This document shows, in pieces, positions 1-8,900 of a DNA stretch of 33,517 nt. Location of the stretch: positions 1 to 33,517 of the forward strand of contig RPFO01000168.1 in NCBI GenBank assembly GCA_009746045.1, written 5' to 3'. The translations under genes and the position numbers were made by a program. The notes under the pieces were generated by a model. That model had not been told where the DNA came from, made no database searches, and saw nothing but the letters and a program-made list of their open reading frames with translations. The stretch is from Mesostigma viride. Taxonomy: Eukaryota; Streptophyta; Mesostigmatophyceae; Mesostigmatales; Mesostigmataceae. Position 1 is the first letter of the stretch. Each line of letters opens with the position of its first letter.

Positions 1-235
1 GCTTTACGCTTACGCTTACGCTTACGCTTACGCTTACGCTTCGCTTACGCTTTACGCTACGCTTACGCTTACGCTTACGCTTACGCTTACGCTTACGCTT
101 ACGCACGCTTACGCTTTACGCTTACGCTTACGCTACTACGCTTACTTACGCTTACGCTTACGCTTACGCTTACCGCTTACGCTTACGCTTACGCTTACCT
201 TACGCTTACGCTTACGCTTACGCTTACCCTCCCTC
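1..235. repeat. (GCTTAC)n hexamer array
   Basis: Nearly perfect tandem GCTTAC hexamers with occasional 1-2 base slips, continuing in scattered copies to about 320 where they interleave with CTCCCT hexamers. No gene is seen. Because the window starts inside the array, its true length is unknown. It is not the plant TTTAGGG telomere repeat, although single variants such as CTTAGG occur at 275-302. Confidence 0.95.
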
Positions 236-1740
<1,505 letters not shown>

Positions 1741-1802
1741 CCCCCCCCCCTTTTACAAACACCATAATTCTGCCAACGTCACTCTTCCTGGACCGTGTGA
1801 TA

Positions 1803-2206
1803 GTTACGCCCGCCGTCGTTTCTTGTCTTACTGGAAGAGCACATGACCAACATTGGTTGTGCTAGTTACGCCCGCCGTCGTTTCTTTTGCCTTTTCGATG
1901 TCGAAATATATCTCGGGAAAGATGCACCCCCGTCAGTTAACTTGTCATCTTGTAAGCTCAATCTTTCCATGATAGTTACGCCCGCCGTCGTTTCTTTTGC
2001 ATCTTCGATGTCGAAGTGTTTGTCGTGAAAGTTGCATCCCCGTCAGCTTCTTGTAAGATCAATGTTTCATGATAGTTACGCCCGCCGTCGTTTCTTTTTT
2101 ATTTTCGATGTCGAAGAATATGTCGTGAAAGTTGCAGCGCGTTCGTGTCCATTGTGATCTTGTGATATCAAAGTTTCCCATGATAGTTACGCCCGCCGTC
2201 GTTTCT
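1803..2206 (+). repeat. upstream array of five GC-dyad elements (plus orientation)
   Basis: Five 21-nt copies start at 1803, 1865, 1975, 2075 and 2186, each GTTACG, an 8-nt core, then CGTTTCT. The last units form a tandem repeat of about 100-110 bp that also carries a second dyad, TTCGATGTCGAA (about 1893, 2004, 2104), and the phrases GTCGTGAAAGTTGCA and CCCCGTCAG. No ORF here is credible. The array sits directly upstream of the plus-strand gene block and may be promoter, 5' UTR or intron sequence of the first gene, or subterminal sequence of a mobile element. Confidence 0.85.
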
Positions 2207-2316
2207 GTTGCTTCTCGTTCGTTTAAAATATCTAATGAAGTTTTTACCATCGTTCACCTAAAACAAATTACTTTAAATCTGCACCCGTTAAACCACACCC
2301 CCCTCGAAATGACTCC

Positions 2317-2556
2317 ATGGTTGCAGAACAAATGTCAGAAGAAGAACAAAAAAAATGCTTCGGAAACCACAAGCGCAAAAGGAAAGCCGATGACAATTTA
2401 GAGACCCTCTCGGAGGATGTGCCGGAGTTGGTTTCTTCGGATGACGAGTTTGAATACTCAAAAACATCAGGGGGACAAGTTCTTGAGAAAGCATGGAAGG
2501 TGTTTGTGACAAACGCGTTTGTGGAATGGATAAAAAAAAACTATTCCGAGGAATAG
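2317..2556 (+). CDS. small acidic/basic protein of unknown function, 79 aa
   Basis: I do not recognise this protein. It has a lysine/arginine-rich stretch (HKRKRKADD, residues about 18-26) that could be a nuclear localisation signal, an acidic middle (SEDVPELVSSDDEFE) and a hydrophobic, tryptophan-containing C-terminus (KAWKVFVTNAFVEWIKKNYSEE, split here as KAWKVFVTNAF then VEWIKKNYSEE). The frame begins at ATG 2317, but ATG 2332 follows a TTGCAG acceptor-like sequence, as in the neighbouring ORFs, and may be the true start (MSEEEQ). An AATAAA lies at 2576-2581. It is the first of five closely packed same-strand ORFs. Its C-terminal WKV segment faintly resembles that of the ORF at 3482. Confidence 0.5.
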   Translation: MVAEQMSEEEQKKCFGNHKRKRKADDNLETLSEDVPELVSSDDEFEYSKTSGGQVLEKAWKVFVTNAFVEWIKKNYSEE

Positions 2557-2624
2557 TAACTTGTTATTATAAAATAATAAATTAATGTTTATGAATTTTT
2601 TTGTTCGTTTTTTCCCTGAAAAAG

Positions 2625-3380
2625 ATGGAGTCCGAGATCGTGAATGAAGTCTACGGAAGCGTCCTTCAAAACGTTTTCAAACAAGTTCGCTTTCTGTCGC
2701 GTGTCATATTCGAGGAAGTTCGAGTCGCGCAGGAGAGGACAGGCCGCCACTTGGCCGTTTTATTGGCGTTTGATTCGTTCAGCCAAATGGAGAGAATTAT
2801 GTACGCCCAGCTAGCTGATATGAACTTCTGTATTCAAGAGGGTTTTTTCAGACCACAGATGGATCTAAGAGTGCCCATAGACCCAAGGACGGAGTTCCGC
2901 CTTTTGGTGTCGTTCATTACAAAGGGGCCAAAGATAGAGTTGGGGGAAGAGGAAGGGGCTCAGCTTGGGTGCACCTACGGGCGCGCATTTTACCCGAATG
3001 TTACGCATTCTCTGCGCGTGAGGGCTGATGCATGTGTAGGGGCAGTACCCCTCAACATGAACTTTTTCTTGCTCTCTGACCCGATCGTGAGGGATGGGGA
3101 TCGCATGCGTAGTACGCGAAAGTGCTCCAAGGAGGGGTGTGGGTGCGAAACAGGACCTCATATCAAGTGGTGTAGAGGATGTAGGGATGCCAGATATTGC
3201 AGTGAGGAGTGCCAGCGTGCGGACTGGAGTAGGCATAAGGATAGATGCGAACGTCTGAGGCAAGCGAGGGAGGTGCTGGCAGGGGTGAAGTGGGGGGTTA
3301 ACGTGACGACGATACTGGATAAAACTATGGGGTCTGATGTCGACTTCTCCTTCAACTTCCACGACGGCTCTGCCTCTTAG
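2625..3380 (+). CDS. MYND-type zinc-finger protein, 251 aa
   Basis: The C-terminal third carries a complete MYND finger: CSKEGCGC, then WCRGCRDARYCSEECQ, ADWSRH and KDRC, giving the usual seven Cys and one His ligands with the conserved YCS-x2-CQ-x2-W-x3-H core. MYND fingers normally bind proline-rich partner peptides in transcriptional or chromatin complexes. The N-terminal two thirds (MESEIVNEVYGSVLQNVFKQ onward) match no family I know, and no SET, DEAF-1 or ankyrin part is visible, so the biochemical role is open. ATG 2625 is chosen; the frame can be extended to 2601 only through a non-ATG codon. It is preceded by a T-rich tract and AAAAAG, and followed by an AT-rich gap with repeated TTTAATG before the next ORF. 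Confidence 0.75.
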   Translation: MESEIVNEVYGSVLQNVFKQVRFLSRVIFEEVRVAQERTGRHLAVLLAFDSFSQMERIMYAQLADMNFCIQEGFFRPQMDLRVPIDPRTEFRLLVSFITKGPKIELGEEEGAQLGCTYGRAFYPNVTHSLRVRADACVGAVPLNMNFFLLSDPIVRDGDRMRSTRKCSKEGCGCETGPHIKWCRGCRDARYCSEECQRADWSRHKDRCERLRQAREVLAGVKWGVNVTTILDKTMGSDVDFSFNFHDGSAS

Positions 3381-3481
3381 AAAAACTTGAAATGTAGAGT
3401 AATAACTTGTTTATATGATGTTATATTTAATGTTTAATGTTTAATGTTTATAACGTATCATTTTCCTCCTACGCGCAGGAA

Positions 3482-3682
3482 ATGGTGGAGGTTAAGGAGA
3501 GTTTGGCCAAAAGGCAAAGGACCGACACACTTCGACATAATGGAAGGAGTCTTCCATTGTACATCAAAAAAATAGTCGAGGATTACTGGCTCGCTTCCGA
3601 CTCGACTCCTCGTCCGAGTCCGGTGATACCGGACAGTGTCAAAGTCTGGAAGGTTTCAGCACATCAATCGCACATTGAATAG
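3482..3682 (+). CDS. small hypothetical protein, 66 aa
   Basis: A short ORF from ATG 3482 (MVEVKESLAKRQRT) with a basic KRQR patch near residue 10, a probable helix (LYIKKIVEDYWLAS) and a Pro/Ser-rich tail. No domain is recognised. The ATG lies three bases after an acceptor-like CGCAG, the same arrangement as the flanking ORFs. A GC-dyad and an AATAAA (3763-3768) follow the stop, so this looks like a complete short transcription unit. It could instead be a terminal exon of something longer. Confidence 0.4.
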   Translation: MVEVKESLAKRQRTDTLRHNGRSLPLYIKKIVEDYWLASDSTPRPSPVIPDSVKVWKVSAHQSHIE

Positions 3683-3715
3683 ATAATGTTTTATCGCCAT
3701 ATTGCTGTTCGACAA

Positions 3716-3736
3716 GTTGCGCCTTGGGGCGTTTCT
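3716..3736 (+). repeat. GC-dyad element, 3' of the 3482 ORF
   Basis: Flanks GTTGCG and CGTTTCT enclose a core that forms CGCC-TTGG-GGCG, a four-pair stem with a four-base loop. It lies 33 bases after the stop codon and 27 bases before an AATAAA, that is in the likely 3' UTR, in sense orientation. Confidence 0.8.
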
Positions 3737-3762
3737 TTGCGCCAAATTTAAACCTTCGTATT

Positions 3763-3768
3763 AATAAA
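3763..3768 (+). terminator. AATAAA polyadenylation signal
   Basis: A canonical hexamer in an A/T-rich tract 80 bases after the stop of the 3482 ORF. It precedes the next ORF's leader by about 60 bases. Confidence 0.5.
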
Positions 3769-3822
3769 CAAGTACAATAAAAAAATTTCAAAACGTTTTT
3801 TGAATTTTATTTTCCGGGGCCG

Positions 3823-3846
3823 GTATGTTATCGTAACTTGTCGCAG
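3823..3846 (+). other. donor-to-acceptor-like leader, 24 nt, before ATG 3847
   Basis: GGCCG/GTATGTT is followed 24 bases later by TCGCAG directly before the ATG. The same leader (GGCCGGTATGTT ... TTCGCAGATGTCC) recurs before the ORF at 4993, so it is conserved between the two paralogous starts. It is either a very short intron or a decoy; 24 nt would be far below usual intron size. Confidence 0.4.
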
Positions 3847-4712
3847 ATGTCCGGTTCGACGGAAGATTCGTCCGATTCGTCTAGTCACCTCCTGATGGAG
3901 GATTGGCAACGACTTCAACAACACCAAGCGGTTGCCACTGTCATTCAGAGTGTTGCTCGCTCAATAGGGGCGCCGCGCAAGTGTGATGTGTCCACTTGCA
4001 AGAAAACCGCTCTCGGATTTGACTTGTATTGCCGAAAGCACGAAGAACATTCTCGTCACATCGAAAATGCCCTCAGTCGCGGACTTGGAATGGCGGGCGC
4101 CCTCGGACCTGGATTGGCGGGGGGGCCCTGCGACTTCGCCTGGACATGACTGTCGGAGAGGTCGTGGGTGTAAATTTTGATTTCACCAGGGGAGACGAGT
4201 ACTTCCTTGAAGATTGGATAGTCAAAGACTCCGCGACAGGTGCGGACTTGGCAAAGGGAGGCTACGTTGCCGGCGCCCAAGAAAATGGTTGGAGTAGCTT
4301 GAGATGCTTTTTGATGACGACACCTTTTGCCGACTCGCGTGACACGGATGTAAGCGAACTTTATCGGCGTATGTGTTTTGCACTCGCCGACATTCCGCTG
4401 ATAACTCAACGAGAGTTCGATTTTCGCGTGGAAACAAAAGCCAAAGCGATTGTATCCGGCGTGAAGGCGATTGTGGAGGAGGAGCAGGATTCTCTGTGTG
4501 CAGAGTATTTGGAGAGAGTGGCCCCGATGAAGACGAGGAGGTCCGAAATCTATCCTGACACCGGCAACAAGGAGGCAAAGTTGGTGGCCGCCAAAGAAGA
4601 GATGTTCGCTCGTGTCGATGAAATGGCGGCGAAAGAGGTTCCGAGAGTTCGCTCGATCGGTTGTTGCAAAACCTGCAGAGAGTGGAACGAGTCGCGGGAC
4701 AGTCTATATTGA
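3847..4712 (+). CDS. zinc-module protein, about 288 aa, frame broken at a G7 run
   Basis: Residues about 42-60 contain CDVSTCKKTALGFDLYCRKH, a C-x4-C-x10-C-x2-H module. The spacing and the K-x-G-x-Y-C-x2-H style match the short repeat in plant WRKY19-like zinc-finger proteins (established knowledge), suggesting a nuclear or nucleic-acid role by inference. The opening frame stops at 4149. A -1 change at G7 (4119-4125) joins it to a clearly protein-like frame (LRLRLDMTVGEVVGVNFDFT onward) ending at 4712 with a CCKTC motif. No intron explains the change. A missing G in the assembly, a real mutation or frameshifting are the options. Starts MSGSTEDSS immediately after CGCAG. The closest relative in the window is the next ORF. 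Confidence 0.6.
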
Positions 4713-4717
4713 TATGA

Positions 4718-4738
4718 GTTGCGCCCGCCGGCGTTTCT
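4718..4738 (+). repeat. GC-dyad element after the 3847 gene
   Basis: GTTGCG ... CGTTTCT with core CGCCCGCCGGCG, sense orientation, six bases after the stop codon of the zinc-module gene. Confidence 0.8.
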
Positions 4739-4857
4739 CTGGTCTTGAATGCCCCCCCTCTACATACACATTATATTGTCTGGACATTCGTATGTAGTGA
4801 CAATCGTAGTCGATGTGATTGCCATTCGTTTGTACGTAGAAAGTGGTTGTTGAGGAA

Positions 4858-4878
4858 GTTGCGCCCCAGGGCGTTTCT
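4858..4878 (+). repeat. GC-dyad element upstream of the 4993 gene
   Basis: GTTGCG ... CGTTTCT with core CGCCCCAGGGCG, a five-pair perfect stem (CGCCC/GGGCG) with a two-base spacer, sense orientation. It precedes an AATAAA at 4930-4935, so it probably belongs to the 3' UTR of the preceding gene. Confidence 0.8.
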
Positions 4879-4929
4879 TTGTTGCATTTTCTTCAAATTT
4901 TAGCTCGCATAAATAGATGAAGATGACTT

Positions 4930-4935
4930 AATAAA
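4930..4935 (+). terminator. AATAAA polyadenylation signal
   Basis: Hexamer in A/T-rich DNA between the 3847 and 4993 genes, 52 bases downstream of a GC-dyad. The order dyad, AATAAA, leader, ATG repeats that of the preceding intergenic gap. Confidence 0.5.
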
Positions 4936-4992
4936 TGCCAGTTTTTTTTAATAATATAAACTACTCGCGGCCGGTATGTTCTGGTTTCGCAG

Positions 4993-5685
4993 ATGTCCAG
5001 TCTGACGGTCGACATAAGGGGACGTCCATATCAGGACGCTGTTTTCCGGATTTTTGAGAAGGATCCCGAAAAGAAGTGCCGGGATAGGAAATGTAAAAAG
5101 CTGTCAATTACCGACATGGGTCTGTGTGGGGAACACATCGTAGCTTTTGGAAAGGACATGATTTCCCGTCATTTGCAACAATACGTTGACAACAATTGTG
5201 TGGGAGGGGCGCAGATGGACGTCCTTCTTGAGGATGGAGTGGACGGAGCCAAAAGGGCTGTAATTCGGCTGTCGGAAATGGATGATGACAAAGAGGACGT
5301 GAACATTCGCCTTAAGAGGCACGACGATAACACGGCCGATTGTGTGTTTGGGTCTCGAGGAGTGGCGGATGAGAGGCAGGTCTTCCATGATGCCGCGGAG
5401 AAGGTGGTGGAATGGATGATGGGTTGGTCAAATCTTGACGTTCGCATATTCAACCGTCTGACGTCTGATTTCCTTCTCCGGGGAAGTTTCAAGATGGTTG
5501 ACCGTGCAAGGCAGTCCAGGAACCAGGTATCCGTTTCCATGGCCAGTCCGATCGCACGCATGATTGAGGGGGCCCTCTTCCGCGCAACCTTGCCTCGAGA
5601 TTTCGAAAATACCGTGAAGGGCTCGACCGAAAATCAGCAGCGATTTCCCATTCGCGAACCACTTATGGGTCGACGGAGGTGGTAA
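4993..5685 (+). CDS. zinc-module protein, 230 aa, paralogue of the 3847 gene
   Basis: Starts MSSLTVDIRGRPYQDAVF and carries CRDRKCKKLSITDMGLCGEH at residues about 36-55. This is the same C-x4-C-x10-C-x2-H module as the neighbour, including the KK after the second Cys and a similar following helix (MISRHLQQY against ENALSRGLG). The rest has no recognised domain: an acidic middle (SEMDDDKEDVNIRLKRHDDN) and a basic C-terminus (LMGRRRW). The frame is intact. ATG 4993 follows TTCGCAG directly, and the leader 4974-4992 mirrors that of the 3847 gene. A tandem duplication followed by strong divergence is the simplest explanation. Function is inferred only as possibly nuclear. Confidence 0.65.
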   Translation: MSSLTVDIRGRPYQDAVFRIFEKDPEKKCRDRKCKKLSITDMGLCGEHIVAFGKDMISRHLQQYVDNNCVGGAQMDVLLEDGVDGAKRAVIRLSEMDDDKEDVNIRLKRHDDNTADCVFGSRGVADERQVFHDAAEKVVEWMMGWSNLDVRIFNRLTSDFLLRGSFKMVDRARQSRNQVSVSMASPIARMIEGALFRATLPRDFENTVKGSTENQQRFPIREPLMGRRRW

Positions 5686-5766
5686 CGGAATTTTTTTGCA
5701 TTTCCTTGCCAATTGATTCTTTATGAGGGACATAGAGTTGTTTGTATAGAGAGTGAATTGACGAAA

Positions 5767-5787
5767 GTTGCGACGGCGGTCGCATCT
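5767..5787 (+). repeat. GC-dyad variant (CGCATCT right flank)
   Basis: GTTGCG followed by core CGACGGCGGTCG, a perfect CGAC/GTCG stem around GGCG, then CATCT in place of TTTCT. Sense orientation, 82 bases after the 4993 gene. It is informative because both arms changed together relative to CGCC/GGCG copies. Confidence 0.75.
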
Positions 5788-5879
5788 TTTAGTGCGTCGT
5801 TCTCTTGTTATGAATCTCTGTTCATTCTGAATTATAACGTTGTTTGTACCTTGACATAATGATGCATTTTTTGTATTGA

Positions 5880-5900
5880 GTTGCGACGTGGGGCGCATCT
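5880..5900 (+). repeat. GC-dyad variant just upstream of gene A
   Basis: GTTGCG, core CGACGTGGGGCG, then CATCT; sense orientation. It lies 13 bases before a GTATGTT donor-like sequence (5913) and 49 bases before the gene A start codon. Confidence 0.75.
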
Positions 5901-5948
5901 TCCTGCTGACTCGTATGTTTTTTCCAATTTTTTTGTTTTGTGTTGCAG

Positions 5949-8900
5949 ATGGAAAAGGGCGGCCCTACATCGCAGGTGGTCGGCGACTCTCCCCCTAGGG
6001 GGGAAGGGTCAGAAGGGCAACCAGTTCAGGCCCAAGGCGCCTCCCCACAACAGCCTCCTCACAAGCGTGCAAGGGAGGGCACGCCGCCCCCAATGGTGGA
6101 ATCTGGTGTCAGCTTTGCCGCGGTCACTGGGAAGGATGAGTACCACGGTGGTCTTGAGATGGTGGACGATCCGGTTAAGCGGATTCAGATTGAGCGGTTT
6201 GAGCGACTCGCGAATGGCACTCGTGAACAGCAATTCGCGCTGTACCAAGACATCCTTAATGACAAACCTGAAGTCGCCAAGGTGCCTTATACCTCCAAGC
6301 GCACATTCATGCCTCGTTTCGAAACCCTGCTCCAGCAGGAGCTAAGGTTGCGTCGGTTGGCTCAGAATGCGCCAGAGACAGTAGCCGCCGCGCCCTCCCA
6401 TGCCGCGCCTGCCGCAGTAGCCCAAAAGAGGGGGGAGAGTGTGCACGAGTCGGCCGCAGTGCCCTCAACCGCAAGGGATCCCCCCGCGACTTCCAAGCCG
6501 GTCGCGACGGGCGATATGCCCCCGCCGCGGCAGAGGGGAAGGGGGAAGGGGGTCGATGGAGGGGAAGTCCTCGATGTTTTCGATATGACGCTGGGCAATT
6601 TGGAAGGTGGCGGGCCGATCTTCGTAAGTCTCCGCCCATTAAATTGATGTCGTGAAATACAATACGCATTTTTTTGCAATATTCGCCAGACATGTCATTT
6701 CCGACAACTAAGCGGATTTTTACTTTCCGTTGAAATGTTCGCAGGGCCGGCAAGAGGATGTTGGTGCAAGAGAAGCCCGCTCAATGGCGGGAAGCACCCA
6801 GGTACATGAGTGCGTCAGATTCCTCTCCGGTTTACTTGTATTGAAAAGGTTTGCGTGCGTATATCCTTGTTTATTTTTGTAGTAATTTTTTTCTTGTGAA
6901 TGGACAATCGCGTTTGCTATTTTTACAGGGAAGTCCGTTCGAGCAGCAAGAGGGCGGTGACAGGAGGGGAAGTGGATCTTACGGTGGTTCCACTGCAGAG
7001 GGGGGAAGGGTAAGTTACCGTTGACTTAGTAATCGAAAGTTTAGGTTCGTCCTCAATGGACAGAGTTACGACGGCCGGCGTTTCTACACTTTTCTTACAT
7101 TAAAAATCTTCCGTTGATAATGTTCTTGCAGGAAGCCGGTCGTCAGGGTGGGGCAAATCTCCAGGGAGAGGGGGCTATCGCTGTCGGTGAGCCTGTGTCA
7201 GAGGGCGCGGGTGGAAGCGACGGCGATACTGCGAAAATGACACGCTTTAAGGAGCAAGCGGATGCTTATCAACTGAAGAAGTTGGCAAAGTGGGTTGTGG
7301 CCGAGGTGAGAACGGAAACAGCCCCACCTGAGGTACGGAACCAGATGATGACTCTCCATCAAGTCGCTGAGTTGATCGTGAAGAATGCGTGCCGGCCCGA
7401 TGGCGCCACACAGCCTGAGGAGATCCCGAGCGCCAAGGCCTTGATAAAGTGGATGCAGGAGAACCTGTTCGAGGGCAAAGGGAAGGAGAGGAAGTGTAAA
7501 CTGTTGACGGTGACGGAGAAGGACGCCAAGACTCTGATCAAGATGTTGAAGGAACACGATGCCCGCCGGGACAAGTCTCCGAAGATCGCGAAGGGGTCGA
7601 AGAAAGCGGCTGAAGCAGCAGCGGTTGAGGGGAATGAGGTAAGTCTACCTCTGTTGTGAGGGGGGCTTTGTTCTTGAGGTCCACGTTTCATGTAGGTTGC
7701 GACGGCCGGCGTTTCTCAAGTGTGACACTTACTTCCTTTTGACTAACACTTACTTCCTTTCCTGATTTCGCATCGTTGAGGGAAATGAGCCAAGTGTACC
7801 TCTGTTGTGAGGGGGGCTCTGATCTTGAGGTTTAGGTTTCATCTAGGTTGCGACGGCCGGCGTTTCTCAAGTGTGACATTTACTTTATTCCTTTCGGTTA
7901 TGCTTTCCTGATTTTTTCATATCATTGTTAAGGGGAACGAGGTAAGTATACCTCTGTTGTGAGGGGGGCTTTGATGTTGAGGTTCAGGTTTCATGTAGGT
8001 TGCGACGGCCGGCGTTTCTCAATCGACATTTACTTTATTCCTTTTGGTTATGCTTTCCTGATTTTTTCGCATCACTGCAGTACGTGCAGGCCGAGAGGGC
8101 GACCCACGCGGCCATCCTGTACTCAATCAGCCTCGACCAGCACGCGCGCCGCGAGAACATGAAAATAGATAGTACGTGGACTGCTGCCGTCGACGAACAC
8201 CAGAAGGGACTCTCCGAAGCACTTGCGACCTACAAGGGGAAGGCGCTGAAGGGAAAGGGGAAAGGAAAGGAGGTGGAGGTTGCGGATGCTCCCGTGTCTC
8301 TGCTTGAGAAATGGGAGAAGTCCCCGGTGTCGCAGGATGATGATGACATCCTGGATGTGAACGATGAGATCGCGAAGGGCAAACGGTTACGGAAGCAGCT
8401 TGCCGTTCAGCCTCGGGACCTCGATGAGATGTCCAAAGCCTTGGTGCATCGAAATCGGGTGTGGACAAGGAACCTGTTCGTGGGGCCTCAGAAGCTCCTC
8501 GCACGAGACTTGCATCTGTCTAGAGCCGAGCAGAACGCCACCATTTTTGCAAACTCGGAGTCCGACTACGGCCACGACAAGCTGGTGATTCCTGTGTGGC
8601 GGTACTCGTTCCAGTTTTTGGCTGACCGGTGCCCCAACACTTTTCATGACTGGATGAAAAAGGAAGGCACCCAGCGTCAGCTCGCGCAACTCTTCGGGGA
8701 GATGGGGGGGCACGGACAATGAAGGCTGGCTACGCTCGCGCAATGACTGACGAAGAAATTGATATCTACCTGCGAACGAGCTCGGCCAAGGGAATGGCCG
8801 AAGCTGCTTCCACCGCGGTTCTGACAGGACGGGCCGATTTGCTGGACGATCTTAAGCCCGTGGACGTGAGAAAGGCCGCGCTTTTGGACAGTTTGTGCAA

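Noticed and set aside
1-235. Telomere
   Set aside because: GCTTAC is not a known telomere unit in the green lineage, and the array passes into CT-rich repeats and genes without subtelomeric signs that I can recognise.
4119-8710. Programmed -1 ribosomal frameshifting at the G7 runs
   Set aside because: No downstream pseudoknot or strong stem at the usual spacing is visible, and a third break at G6 is cured the same way, so under-called homopolymers explain all three more simply. Kept only as an alternative in the findings.
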